Shown: positions 1 through 7,882 of the stretch, piece after piece
How the letters are laid out: each line of letters starts with the position of its first letter
Numbering within the stretch: position 1 is the stretch's first letter
Origin: DATDRQ01 sp035291645
GTDB taxonomy: Bacteria; Chloroflexota; Anaerolineae; Anaerolineales; UBA4823
Assembly: GCA_035291645.1 (NCBI GenBank)
Contig: DATDRQ010000298.1
Coordinates: 1 to 19,689 of the forward strand
Length of the DNA stretch: 19,689 nt
Reading direction: 5' to 3'
Program-made: the position numbers and the translations under genes
The notes under the pieces: model-generated
The model's database searches: none
What the model was told of the DNA's origin: nothing
The model's input: the letters and a program-made list of their open reading frames with translations, nothing else

Positions 1-106
1 CGTTGTTCAACAGACGCCGAGCCTTGATCAGTCCCTGGAGATCGCGCGCGATTTCGACGTAATCGATGGCATCTACAATCGTATCGATCAGGTCATTCGG
101 ATCCAT
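1..106 (-). CDS. 5' part of an unidentified protein gene (runs off the window)
   Basis: An open frame starts at ATG 106-104 and stays open for 35 codons to the window edge, beginning MDPNDLIDTIVDAIDYVEIA. A near-perfect Shine-Dalgarno sequence, AAGGAGGT (113-120), lies 6 bases upstream, which makes the start convincing although the visible part is short. The visible residues are acidic and look helical, with no signal peptide, so a cytoplasmic protein is likely. I do not recognise the family. The gene has its own promoter candidate at 267-295, overlapped by a palindrome, and a long leader of about 150 nt. It is separate from the copper operon, which ends at 414. Confidence 0.7.
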   Translation of the reverse strand, partial: MDPNDLIDTIVDAIDYVEIARDLQGLIKARRLLNN

Positions 107-194
107 CAGGCCACCTCCTTTTCCCCCATTTCAGCCTGTACTTGAAGGTTGGATTTAAATTTTCCGTTGACATTTTCTTCTTCTTTCTAATGTT

Positions 195-238
195 CTGGCA
201 GGCATACAGTCTAGGAATCATTCATCTTTACCTGCCAG
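195..238 (-). repeat. 8-bp inverted repeat in the leader of the left-edge gene
   Basis: CTGGCAGG (195-202) and CCTGCCAG (231-238) are perfect reverse complements separated by 28 bases. Both lie downstream of the promoter candidate at 267-295 and upstream of the ATG at 106, so they would be transcribed and could fold as a leader hairpin or be a protein-binding site. No U-tract follows, so it is not an ordinary terminator. No known riboswitch was recognised. Confidence 0.4.
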
Positions 239-266
239 GAATAGAGGATAGTTTTTGTCCGATAAA

Positions 267-295
267 AGCATAACATAGAACATTTGTTCTGTCAA
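267..295 (-). promoter_or_regulatory. Sigma-70-type promoter for the left-edge gene
   Basis: On the minus strand a perfect -35 box TTGACA (295-290) is followed after exactly 17 bases by TATGCT (272-267), a 4/6 match to TATAAT. The expected transcription start, near 260, gives a leader of about 150 nt before the ATG at 106. Confidence 0.6.
277..290. promoter_or_regulatory. Palindromic operator candidate (GAAC-N4-GTTC, LexA/DinR-like)
   Basis: The 14-base element AGAACATTTGTTCT has perfect 6-bp arms and contains GAAC-N4-GTTC, the core of the Gram-positive type LexA (DinR) box. It sits in the spacer between the -35 and -10 boxes, a classic repressor position. Whether LexA of this organism uses this motif is not shown by the sequence. 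Confidence 0.45.
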
Positions 296-380
296 TAGAT
301 TTATCTTTTTATCGATTTCCCATGGGTGCGGAAATTTGCATATTTCCCCCAATTTCGATTACTCTAGAATCTGCCCAGAT

Positions 381-411
381 AAGACATAGAGTCCATTGGG
401 CTCTGCGTCTT
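381..411 (-). terminator. Weak hairpin after the copper operon
   Basis: Three bases after the TAA of the CopC-CopD gene, the minus-strand RNA can form an 11-bp stem (arms 411-401 and 391-381) with one G-U pair, one C-A mismatch and a 9-nt loop. No U-tract follows, so it is a weak or factor-assisted terminator, or simply a 3'-end stabilising hairpin. Confidence 0.35.
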
Positions 412-413
412 AA

Positions 414-2252
414 TTACTGGTCGCCTCGACCGGAATAATCGTCTACCATCCAATCGAATCGCGCCACGCTATCCTCGATCCCGTTTCGCCTGACCACTAC
501 CTCCACCAGCCATGGTCCGGTCAGGCTCAGGTAATTCCCTCCTAGCCGGTACCGGCCCGGTTCGACCTCTTCTGCATCAGCGGATTGTGTCCCCAGGTCC
601 TGTCCCTGGAAAGAGAAGCGAACGATCACGCGCAGAATTTCGGCGGGAGCAGGTCTTCGCGTGCTGGCAACCCGGATTGTGAACACATTCTGTCCGGGAA
701 GATTGGGCTTGGCGGAAAAGGTCACCAGAAGATCGTCCACCTGCTCGGTCAGGCTATCCGGTTGTCCCTGAGAGGCTGCGATCATCTCAAGGCTGCGCGC
801 TGGCTGCGAGGCAGTGATGATGCCGGCGATCAGTAGGACGAGCGATCCCAGGGCGACTTCTACCAGGATCAGGGCTGGCAGGCGGCTGAGGCTGAATGGC
901 GTCCAGCCGGGCGGTTGGCGCAGCGCGCGGCCGAGTGGACGGGCCAGGCTCGGGTTAATCAGCATCGAATTGACCAGACCGAGCGCTCCGATCGCCATCA
1001 TCAGGCCGATCTTGGCGAGCACAGCCTGTCCGTAAAACGTGTTCAGAAGACCCTCAACGGAGCCCACCTCGACCCATGTATTGTAGATGCCTGTTACCAG
1101 GAGCAGCCCGAAGCTGGCGGCGGCCAGCAGGCTGAATGGCCTCAGCGTCGGTCGCAGCAGCTGCAAATACTCCCTTCGGTTGGGGCGTGCGCCGGGTATC
1201 CATCCCACCGCCAGGGCGGCGACGCCGCCGACCCAGATCGATGCAGCCAGGAGGTGGACCCAATCACTGGATACCGCCAGGATCGGGTCAGCGAGTGCGG
1301 CGGCAGCGTGGCTGCCGAGCGCCTGCACGAGCATCAGACCGATCAGACACAGACCGCCAAGCAGTGTCAAGATCCCGGGAATAGCCCCCGTAGATAACGA
1401 GGCCGCTTTCGATGTTGAAGCGGACGCCGGCCGGGATCCGGCTCCCGCTTCCTGGCGAAGCAGGCCATAGTATAACCCGGTCAGGATCAGCAACAGGGCG
1501 GCTCGAGATAACCACAAGAAGCCCCATCGTGAGGCGAACAACAGCTGCCGGGCAATTTCGCTATCCGAAACGCCTGGGGGAAGTATATTTCTGGAAAGAT
1601 TGGATTGCCAGAGCAGCGTTCCCAGGGTGGTCCCCAACGCCGCGGTCCCGCACCAGAATCCCCAGGCCATGACGCGCAGCCTGATTTGGAAAACATCGGG
1701 TCGCCCCGCCTGCGCAGGTTCGCCTGGCGGCAACACCAGCGCGTAAACGACCAGAGCGCCGCCAAGCGCCGCCAGCAGGCTATAGTATATCCATCTAAGG
1801 ATAACCTCTATGGCAGGGATGGCCGCTTCTTCAGCCGGCGGCGGATTCGACCCGGCCACGGAGCCGCTGGCTTCGCCGACTCCAAACACGATCAGGCCTT
1901 GCGTGTAATGAGCGTCGACTTCGGAGAACACCCGCCACGCCACCGAGTACACCCCGCCCGGCAGCTCCGGTAGTCCCACGATCTGCAGGGTCGGGTCATC
2001 CTCGGAACGATAGAGCGCACTGAGCTCCACTGGCCTGCCCTGGATATCCAGAACCTGTGCGGAGCTGAATGTGGGGGAGATAGCCTCGCTGAACCAAAGG
2101 CGGACCTGGCGGGGAGCAGCCGGTAGTGTTGCGTTATCCGCCGGGTCAGACCTGAGGAGAATGGCGTGCGCCTGAGATGCTGTTGCCCCCAGGAGAGCAG
2201 CAATCAGCGCCGCCAGGGTGGTGAAGCATAACCTGGATAAGTTCCACCGCAT
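414..2252 (-). CDS. CopC-CopD copper transport fusion with C-terminal YtkA-like domain
   Basis: This 612-residue membrane protein probably binds extracytoplasmic copper and moves it across the membrane, as proposed for Bacillus YcnJ-type CopC-CopD fusions. A signal peptide ends at Ala28, leaving His29 as the mature N-terminus. With D113 and H115 (motif DAH) it supplies the classic CopC Cu(II) ligands. Residues 29-125 are the CopC beta-sandwich. Residues about 145-470 are the polytopic CopD domain with roughly eight hydrophobic segments, GSH at 313-315 and DWVH at 330-333. A soluble domain at about 495-605, containing GPW, resembles YtkA/FixH-like domains. The open frame extends upstream to 2333, but the ATG at 2252 gives the signal peptide and lies 2 bases after the upstream CopC stop, so it was chosen. 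Last gene of the operon. Confidence 0.88.
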   Translation of the reverse strand: MRWNLSRLCFTTLAALIAALLGATASQAHAILLRSDPADNATLPAAPRQVRLWFSEAISPTFSSAQVLDIQGRPVELSALYRSEDDPTLQIVGLPELPGGVYSVAWRVFSEVDAHYTQGLIVFGVGEASGSVAGSNPPPAEEAAIPAIEVILRWIYYSLLAALGGALVVYALVLPPGEPAQAGRPDVFQIRLRVMAWGFWCGTAALGTTLGTLLWQSNLSRNILPPGVSDSEIARQLLFASRWGFLWLSRAALLLILTGLYYGLLRQEAGAGSRPASASTSKAASLSTGAIPGILTLLGGLCLIGLMLVQALGSHAAAALADPILAVSSDWVHLLAASIWVGGVAALAVGWIPGARPNRREYLQLLRPTLRPFSLLAAASFGLLLVTGIYNTWVEVGSVEGLLNTFYGQAVLAKIGLMMAIGALGLVNSMLINPSLARPLGRALRQPPGWTPFSLSRLPALILVEVALGSLVLLIAGIITASQPARSLEMIAASQGQPDSLTEQVDDLLVTFSAKPNLPGQNVFTIRVASTRRPAPAEILRVIVRFSFQGQDLGTQSADAEEVEPGRYRLGGNYLSLTGPWLVEVVVRRNGIEDSVARFDWMVDDYSGRGDQ

Positions 2253-2254
2253 GC

Positions 2255-2803
2255 TCAGGCCCTGAAGCGCGCGCGTCGGAACAAGTAAACCAGAATGACG
2301 AGTATCAGGGCAATAATGACAACCGAGATCCACATAGTGAATTTGCCGTTGGGAGGACTGTCAGCGCTGGCGCTGGATCCGGAACTCATCGGCTGGCCCG
2401 CCAGCGGTGGCTTTGCGCCGACGTAAAAAACATATTCCCCCTCGCTCTCGTCCCCGTCTAAAAGGACAACCTTCCAGCGGACCAGATAGGCGCCGTCGGG
2501 CAGCGCAGGAAGATTGACCACCATCGAAGCGTGATCTGGATCGGTCAGGTCGACCCCGCCGCCGCCCAGGTCTACCGGCTGGTCGTCAGAGTTGAAAACC
2601 TGGAAGGTGCTCTTTCCGCTCTGGTTTTCCTCGTTGAACCAGATAGTAACCCGATCTGGCGGCTGTTCCAGAACGGCGCCTGCGGCAGGATCGGATTTGA
2701 CGATCTCGACTTCGTGAGCGCTGGCCGGTTCGAATGATAAGAACACGATTCCCACCAGTAATGCGAACCATGCCGAGAGCAAAAAATAGCGCATATGTCG
2801 CAC
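2255..2803 (-). CDS. CopC-domain copper-binding protein with C-terminal membrane anchor
   Basis: This 182-residue protein has a signal peptide (about 5-29), a CopC domain (30-128), a Ser/Ala/Pro-rich spacer and one C-terminal transmembrane helix (about 157-175) with an RRARFR cytoplasmic tail. The mature N-terminal His30 and the KSDPAAGAVL strand are typical of CopC. The DGH-type second histidine ligand is replaced by aspartate (D116-G117-D118), so copper binding may be altered. The first codon given is GTG; an ATG three codons later (2794) is an equally plausible start, and neither has a clear Shine-Dalgarno sequence. It ends 2 bases before the CopC-CopD fusion, so the two are probably translationally coupled and share copper delivery on the outer face of the membrane. 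Confidence 0.8.
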   Translation of the reverse strand: MRHMRYFLLSAWFALLVGIVFLSFEPASAHEVEIVKSDPAAGAVLEQPPDRVTIWFNEENQSGKSTFQVFNSDDQPVDLGGGGVDLTDPDHASMVVNLPALPDGAYLVRWKVVLLDGDESEGEYVFYVGAKPPLAGQPMSSGSSASADSPPNGKFTMWISVVIIALILVILVYLFRRARFRA

Positions 2804-2872
2804 CGTTCGTTAACATTGGAGGGGACATCCACCGGTTGGAGATGCCACATCGAAGTCAAAGCCTGCCGGATC

Positions 2873-3349
2873 TCATTGTACCACGACGTTTTCCAGGCTC
2901 ACACCACCCAGGATCACCGTGACCCGGCTGCCGCGCTTGAGAACCCCCTCCTGGTTGAGCAGCAGTACATAGTAAGTAATCCCTGTTCGCAGGGTATGCT
3001 TGCTCGCGTGAGCCATCCAGGGGATGTTTAAGATCTTTCCGCTGGCTTGGTCCAGGATGGCCGGTGGATTCTGATCGTCGTGGACGATCACCGCCTTATC
3101 CGGATCGAGCACCTGGTAACGCAGATCGACCATCCCCCCGCCAGTGGCCAGCGCCACCCGCACCACCCGCATGCCGGTCTTAGCCTCGAACGCCGCCTGG
3201 GATAATTCCGCAGCTTCGCCCCGGCGGGAACCCGAGAGGGTGATCGACAAAGCCAGCGCGATGGAGATCAACAGCGCGGCCGCCAACCCGATCCCCAGGA
3301 TCAGGGTCCGGTTACTCCGGATTGGTTGCTTCGTGAGCGCATCTTCCAT
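2873..3349 (-). CDS. Membrane-anchored extracytoplasmic protein of unknown function
   Basis: This 158-residue protein has a short cytoplasmic N-terminus, one transmembrane helix (about 15-38) and an extracytoplasmic domain of about 115 residues. The domain looks beta-rich, ending in strands around ITYYVLLLNQ and SRVTVILGG. Two histidines (H114 and H118) and M60, M73 and M112 could be metal ligands, but no recognised copper motif is formed. I do not recognise the family. It starts 16 bases after the protease stop and precedes the CopC gene, so its position suggests a role in copper handling or assembly of the secreted proteins. That role is inferred from position only. Confidence 0.75.
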   Translation of the reverse strand: MEDALTKQPIRSNRTLILGIGLAAALLISIALALSITLSGSRRGEAAELSQAAFEAKTGMRVVRVALATGGGMVDLRYQVLDPDKAVIVHDDQNPPAILDQASGKILNIPWMAHASKHTLRTGITYYVLLLNQEGVLKRGSRVTVILGGVSLENVVVQ

Positions 3350-3365
3350 ATTCTACCTGTCGCAA

Positions 3366-5615
3366 CTAGGGCAAGGCAATCGCGTCCACGTTATTCCCGG
3401 CCAGCCCCCACAGGCTGCCGTCGAAGTAGGGGTCTGGCGAGAAGCTGCAAGCCGTGGCGGTTCCGGTCACCGGCGAGGCGCACACGAAAACGTCCTCGGG
3501 CCCGCCGGAGAGCCCATCGACGGAGAAAGCGCCCAGTGTGGTCAGGTAGATCGCCCCGGATGCCGACACGTTCACCCCGTCGACGTCCTCACCGCTGTTG
3601 GTCGCCAGGCCGACATCCGACCCGTCGAAGTACATCGCCCACGTTCCGCTGGTGTAGTTGCCGGGGCTGGCTGGCGTAAAGGCGAGCAGGTCCTCATCCT
3701 GTTGTGTTCCGCTGAGGCCCGGCAGGCTGGCGCTTCCCAGCGTGGAAACGATCAGCCGACCATCGGGGAGCAGCTCGGCGGCGTCCACGTCCTCGTCATT
3801 CGTGGTCAACCCGGCCAGCGAAGCGTCGAAGAACATGCTAAAGGTCCCGGCGGTGTTGGTCCCGAGCGACGAAGCATCGAAGCGGAGCAGGTCGGAATCG
3901 TCCACGCTCCCCAGGCTACCGAAGGTCGCCGCTTTGTCGAATGACATAAGGAAGCTGTCCCCGTCCAGGCGATAGAAGGCGTCCAGGTCCAGTGATCCCA
4001 CGCCTACATCCGATCCATCGAACTGCATGGCGAAATTCGAGCCGTTATAACCGAGCACATCCTCGTCGGAAACACCGCTCAGGTTGCCGACCGTATACGA
4101 CCCGCTGTTGGCCGAGGATAGATACAGCAGCACGCCCGGAGGCGCGGCGGTCGCTGTGAGAGTAGAAGTCGGCGTGGGGGTCGGGGTTGCCGAGGCGGTC
4201 GGCGTTGGGCTGGGGGGAGGATTCTGGTTGTCAGCAACCCATTGGAAAGCCGCCAGTGCATCCAATCGACCAAACCCGAAGTCATCGTCCGGACTCGGCA
4301 GGCCCAAGTCGGCGGCGGAATTGATCAGCGCGGAGGCCTGTTGGTCGGCGGTCAGGTTCGGGTAGGCGGAGAGCAATAAAGCCAGCACTCCGGCCGCGTG
4401 GGGAGCTGCCAGGGAGGTGCCGGAGGGGTCGTAATAGAGACCGAACAGGTCGGTCGTGTGGATGCCGACTGCCGGCGCGACGATCTCCGGGAAGGTGGTC
4501 TTGGATTCGCCGCAGTCCGATGGTCCCCGGCTGCTGGAGGCATAGATCGAATCGAAGTCGTTCACGCCGCCCACCGCAAAGGCCGGCGGGTTATTGGCCG
4601 GGCTGACGCTGGTGGAGGGATTCGGTCCGGCATTACCGGCCGCGAAGACAGGCAGGATGTTGGTGGCGCGCAGGGCCTGTAAGTCCAGCTGGAATTCCAG
4701 GTTGCAGCCTGGGCTGGCGTAATTCCATGAGTTGTTGACCACTTGCGGAGCGTCCGCAGTGTTCGGATCATTATCCGGGTCGAGAATCCATTGGAAGGCC
4801 TGGTGGATCCCGGCGGTGGTCGCCTGCCCCTGATCGTTGAAGATTTTTACGGCTGCCCAGCGAGCCTCTGGAGCTACGCCCACAGCGGTGCCGCCAGCCT
4901 CTCTCCCAACCATCACCCCCATCGTCCAGGTGCCATGTCCGCTGGCGTCGAAGGGTTCGTCGGGATGTTGCCCGTTTGGATCGAACCAGCTGTTCGTCCC
5001 GCCGCGCCACTGGGAGACCAGGTCCGGATGAACCAGGTAGACCCCGCTGTCCAGGTTTGCCATCACGATCCCCTGGCCGCGATACCCCAGCTGCCACAGC
5101 GCCGGGGCGTTAATCTGGCTCAGGTTGGGTTCGGGCTGCGCCAGTATGCTGGTTTCCGGCGGTAGGAAGGCTTCGTTCGGTGTGATCGAGCGCACCTCGG
5201 GGCGGGCAGCCAGCTCCAGGATCACCTCACCGGTCGCCGTGACCTCCAGCCCGTTGAACACCCACCAGGGGGTGAAGCTAGCCACCTTCCCCTGCCTCTG
5301 GCGGGTGGTTAAGTACGCCCGCAGACCTTGTTGGGTTGTCTCAGCTTTGGCCTTAAGGGTAATGACAACTTTTTTGACGCGGTCGGCCCGTTTCGTGTCC
5401 TGGATGCGCGTCATGTCAGCCTGTTCTTTCAGCGTGACGATAACGGTGGTCATCTCACCCGCCCGCATCGAGGCAAGGTCTTGTCGCAGGCCGGCGGCGA
5501 TCTTCTCGACTTTGCCACCCGAGAATCCCGCCGTTTGTGGCTGTGCGCGACCAGGTTGGAAAATCGTTAGAAGCAAGACTCCGATTAAGGCGACCCACAA
5601 AACCGATCGTTTCAT
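3366..5615 (-). CDS. Secreted subtilisin-family (S8) serine protease with C-terminal four-fold repeat module
   Basis: This 749-residue secreted protease has a signal peptide at about 1-24. An I9-like propeptide region follows (about 55-150). The S8 catalytic domain (about 165-460) has D189 in NLDSGV, H227 in GHGTW, oxyanion N328 in AAGNAGP and the nucleophile S401 in GTSLAAPH. All four are intact, so the enzyme should be active once the propeptide is removed. A Pro/Thr-rich linker (466-493) leads to a module of four repeats of about 60 residues (495-749), shared with two other proteins of this operon. The stop directly follows the last repeat (DAIALP). It may process or shed partner proteins at the cell surface, and the shared module suggests co-localisation with them; both are inferences. 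Confidence 0.92.
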   Translation of the reverse strand: MKRSVLWVALIGVLLLTIFQPGRAQPQTAGFSGGKVEKIAAGLRQDLASMRAGEMTTVIVTLKEQADMTRIQDTKRADRVKKVVITLKAKAETTQQGLRAYLTTRQRQGKVASFTPWWVFNGLEVTATGEVILELAARPEVRSITPNEAFLPPETSILAQPEPNLSQINAPALWQLGYRGQGIVMANLDSGVYLVHPDLVSQWRGGTNSWFDPNGQHPDEPFDASGHGTWTMGVMVGREAGGTAVGVAPEARWAAVKIFNDQGQATTAGIHQAFQWILDPDNDPNTADAPQVVNNSWNYASPGCNLEFQLDLQALRATNILPVFAAGNAGPNPSTSVSPANNPPAFAVGGVNDFDSIYASSSRGPSDCGESKTTFPEIVAPAVGIHTTDLFGLYYDPSGTSLAAPHAAGVLALLLSAYPNLTADQQASALINSAADLGLPSPDDDFGFGRLDALAAFQWVADNQNPPPSPTPTASATPTPTPTSTLTATAAPPGVLLYLSSANSGSYTVGNLSGVSDEDVLGYNGSNFAMQFDGSDVGVGSLDLDAFYRLDGDSFLMSFDKAATFGSLGSVDDSDLLRFDASSLGTNTAGTFSMFFDASLAGLTTNDEDVDAAELLPDGRLIVSTLGSASLPGLSGTQQDEDLLAFTPASPGNYTSGTWAMYFDGSDVGLATNSGEDVDGVNVSASGAIYLTTLGAFSVDGLSGGPEDVFVCASPVTGTATACSFSPDPYFDGSLWGLAGNNVDAIALP
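3369..4133 (-). repeat. Four-fold FDGSDVGL-type repeat module, copy in the protease
   Basis: Protein residues 495-749 contain four units starting at about 495, 555, 621 and 689. Each unit runs: a Y-L-S/T strand, a PGL-like turn, an acidic ED/DD turn, an aromatic strand before FDGSDVG, then EDVDA and a DG turn. The module begins with the strand that would complete the last unit, as in circularly closed propellers. Related copies are at 5712-6455 and 10573-11310. Confidence 0.85.
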
Positions 5616-5643
5616 GACGAAGGTCCCTGTTGGGATGGAGTAT

Positions 5644-5686
5644 CCCCTCCCATAGAGCGCTGTGAGGGCCAGCTCTATGGGAGGGG
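5644..5686 (-). other. Perfect 15-bp hairpin between the third cupredoxin and protease genes
   Basis: CCCCTCCCATAGAGC (5644-5658) and GCTCTATGGGAGGGG (5672-5686) form a perfect 15-bp stem with a 13-base loop in the 93-base gap. No U-run follows on either strand, so it is not a textbook terminator. It could be an attenuator, an RNA-processing or stabilising stem that changes expression of the protease and copper genes relative to the upstream genes, or a binding palindrome. The start of the second arm can alternatively pair with ATCCC just downstream. Confidence 0.7.
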
Positions 5687-5708
5687 CGTCAAGGGTTGTT
5701 AATCTCGG

Positions 5709-7835
5709 TCAAGGCAGTTTGATTTCGTCGACGTCGTTGGCAGCTAAACCCCAGGCGCTGCCGTCGAAGAACAGGGTCGGCGAGTAAGTGCAGGCGGTGT
5801 TGGCGCCGGTGGTAGGGGCCGTGCAAACGAAGACGTCCTCGTCCGCCCCAGCGGCGCCGGTCACGCTGAAATTGCCGGTGGTGGAGAGATAAATAGAGCC
5901 ATTAGCATCTACAGCATCTACGTTCTCGCTGCCTGCGCTCAGGCCAACATCGCTGCCGTCGAAATACATACTCCACGTGCAACTCGTCGTCGCCCCGAAG
6001 GTGCCCGTGCAGCTTAGCAGGTCTTCGTCCTGCTCGCCGGCGACACCCGGAATATCCGGATTGCCGAATGTAGATACCAGCAGGCTTCCGTCGGGGAGCC
6101 TGTCGATGGCGTCTACATCCTCAGCATTCGTGGTCAGGCCTACGTCGGAGCCGTCGAAGGCCCAGCTGAAGGCGCCAGCCGTGTTGTCGCCCAGCGTAGC
6201 GGCGTCGAATTGGACGATGTCGGAATCGTCGACCGTACCTAGGCTGCCGATCGTCCCGGGGTTGTCGAAAGACATCCAGATCGTATCCGCGTCGACGAGC
6301 ACAAACCCATCCAGATCTAACGCATCCACGCCGACGTCGGAGCCGTCGAAGAGCATGGCGAAGGCCGACCCATTAAAGCTGAGGATATCCTCGTCGCCCA
6401 CCCCGGTCAAAGAGCCGACCGTCCCGCCCTCGCTCAGAGACAGGTAGAGCACGATCGAGGACAGCGCGGTGGAAGTGATCGTGGAGGAGTCAGATTTGGT
6501 ATTGTCTCCCTGGGAGGTCACCGTCACGGTGACGACGTCGGTGGACCCATTCGCCGCGCCAGCCGGGATCTCGACGTTCACCGCCATTGGGACGGTTCCG
6601 CCGGAGGCCACCGGACCCAGCGTGGCCGGGGCAGTCGTCGTCCAGGCGTTGCCGGCGATCGCGACGGTATAACTGTCACTGGTGTTGCCCGTGTTGGTGA
6701 CGTTAAAGTTATATATCAGCGTGCCGCCCGGGTTGCCGCTCTGGCTGGCCGTGGGAGGCGTGACCGCCACGCCATAGACTGGCTGGGCAGGCGAGGTCAC
6801 TTCGATAAAGGTGAGCATCCCGCCCGGGAACTGGTTCACCGGGTTGATGACATGCTCCTGGCGGTTATAGAGTGGCAACCTGGTGCCTAGCGACGCGGTA
6901 GGAGGTACGTTGACGATCATGTCGGCCGTCGACCCGGCCGCGATCGTCTCGGCGACGACGCTATATGGAAAGGCGGCCGGGTAAGCATCCTTGGCGATCA
7001 CCTGCTGGTGCGCGCCGAGCAGGCTCATCGTGTCGTGGACCAGCCCGGCATTGACGTATCGTAGCAGGACCCGGTTGCCGGCAGCGACCTGGATCGTGTC
7101 CGTATCCGGGTGGACCTCGCCGTTGATCATCCAGAACTTCGGCGCGTAATTCACCCGGTTGAAGCCGGTCGGGTCGGCGTTAAAATTGGGGTCGATTTCG
7201 CTCAGTACGAGCAAAGCTTCATCTTCGTAGGCGGAGGCGGAACCGCCGTACGCCTGCCCGGGCGTGGAGGATCGTACGATCAACGCGCCGTACAATCCCA
7301 TCGCCACCTGGATTTCAGGGTCTGTCCCGCTCTCGTAGATGTACGTACCGGGATTGGCGGCGGTGAAATCGTACGTCTGCGAACCCCCGGGTGCCACTCC
7401 CTCGGTATCAGGGAAGAGACTCTGCCCCGGGAAAACCAACCCGACCGCCGGGCTGATATCCACGTTGTGCAAGATGACCTGGACCGCCTCGCCCTGGTTG
7501 ACGATCAGCGCCGGGCCTGGTAATTGGGCCGGCCCGGACGCGCTGGTCGCCAGACCCCAGATCGGTACGGCGCCTGCTCCCGGCAGAGCGATCGTTCCCG
7601 TCATGGCCCATAGATCGCATGTCCGGACGCCGGAGACGAGCGGGCAGGTCGTCGTTGGCAGGACGGCTTGCGAGACGGCGGCAGCCAATCGGGCGCTGGC
7701 TCTACCCGCCATTGCGCTTGAAGCGACCGGCTGGCCCAAGCCTGGCCTGGCCAGGACAGGGGCGCTTAGGGTGAGCAAAGCGATAACCAGGAGGATGGTT
7801 CCCCACCCGGTGATCTGTGTCATTCTTTTACGCAT
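5709..7835 (-). CDS. Secreted two-domain cupredoxin protein lacking all copper ligands, with C-terminal repeat module
   Basis: This 708-residue protein has a signal peptide (about 1-29) and two cupredoxin-like domains (about 75-200 and 205-346). A CARDB/NPCBM-associated-like beta-sandwich follows (about 352-457), then the four-fold repeat module (461-708). It aligns without gaps to its two operon neighbours around every copper site, but each ligand is replaced. The HCH region reads YESGTD (166-172), the HxxHxH region reads LVHDTMSLLG and the last histidine pair reads YNRQ. It is therefore unlikely to be an oxidase and may be a structural subunit or scaffold for the neighbouring copper proteins. 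The open frame extends to 8003, but the ATG at 7835 gives the signal peptide and has AAGGAG 8 bases upstream. It starts 47 bases after the previous stop. Confidence 0.85.
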   Translation of the reverse strand: MRKRMTQITGWGTILLVIALLTLSAPVLARPGLGQPVASSAMAGRASARLAAAVSQAVLPTTTCPLVSGVRTCDLWAMTGTIALPGAGAVPIWGLATSASGPAQLPGPALIVNQGEAVQVILHNVDISPAVGLVFPGQSLFPDTEGVAPGGSQTYDFTAANPGTYIYESGTDPEIQVAMGLYGALIVRSSTPGQAYGGSASAYEDEALLVLSEIDPNFNADPTGFNRVNYAPKFWMINGEVHPDTDTIQVAAGNRVLLRYVNAGLVHDTMSLLGAHQQVIAKDAYPAAFPYSVVAETIAAGSTADMIVNVPPTASLGTRLPLYNRQEHVINPVNQFPGGMLTFIEVTSPAQPVYGVAVTPPTASQSGNPGGTLIYNFNVTNTGNTSDSYTVAIAGNAWTTTAPATLGPVASGGTVPMAVNVEIPAGAANGSTDVVTVTVTSQGDNTKSDSSTITSTALSSIVLYLSLSEGGTVGSLTGVGDEDILSFNGSAFAMLFDGSDVGVDALDLDGFVLVDADTIWMSFDNPGTIGSLGTVDDSDIVQFDAATLGDNTAGAFSWAFDGSDVGLTTNAEDVDAIDRLPDGSLLVSTFGNPDIPGVAGEQDEDLLSCTGTFGATTSCTWSMYFDGSDVGLSAGSENVDAVDANGSIYLSTTGNFSVTGAAGADEDVFVCTAPTTGANTACTYSPTLFFDGSAWGLAANDVDEIKLP
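5712..6455 (-). repeat. Four-fold FDGSDVGL-type repeat module, copy in the third cupredoxin protein
   Basis: Protein residues 461-708 contain four units starting at about 461, 519, 585 and 648. FDGSDVG occurs in units 1 to 3, and the degenerate FDGSAWGL in unit 4. The module ends with DEIKLP directly before the stop, matching DAIALP in the protease. Confidence 0.85.
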
Positions 7836-7843
7836 GGTGATTT

Positions 7844-7849
7844 CTCCTT
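7844..7849 (-). promoter_or_regulatory. Ribosome binding site that fixes the start at 7835
   Basis: AAGGAG lies 8 bases upstream of the ATG at 7835. Together with the signal peptide that follows, it excludes the 56-codon upstream extension of the open frame. Confidence 0.85.
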
Positions 7850-7882
7850 CTTCCACCAGGTATCCTTTTCGCTCAAACGGAA

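Larger units (their letters stand above)
107..413. other. AT-rich intergenic region between the copper operon and the left-edge gene
   Basis: No coding frame is supported in these 307 bases. They hold the weak terminator-like hairpin of the copper operon (381-411), a minus-strand promoter with a palindrome in its spacer (267-295), and an inverted repeat inside the presumed leader of the left gene (195-238). The composition is much more AT-rich than the flanking genes, as expected of a regulatory region. Confidence 0.6.

Noticed and set aside
167..191. Plus-strand TTGACA at 167-172 as a promoter
   Set aside because: The nearest -10-like word (TCTAAT) is only 13 bases away and no plus-strand gene follows.
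2253..2333. Upstream extension of the CopC-CopD open frame to 2333
   Set aside because: It would overlap the CopC gene and bury the signal peptide; the ATG at 2252 immediately after the CopC stop is the natural start.
3144..3944. Plus-strand open frame of 266 codons over the protease gene and its downstream neighbour
   Set aside because: It crosses the boundary of two well-supported minus-strand genes and encodes an Arg/Gly-rich sequence typical of a shadow frame.
4133..4220. Low-complexity stretch in the protease gene as a possible DNA repeat element
   Set aside because: It encodes a Pro/Thr-rich linker between the catalytic domain and the repeat module and stays in frame.
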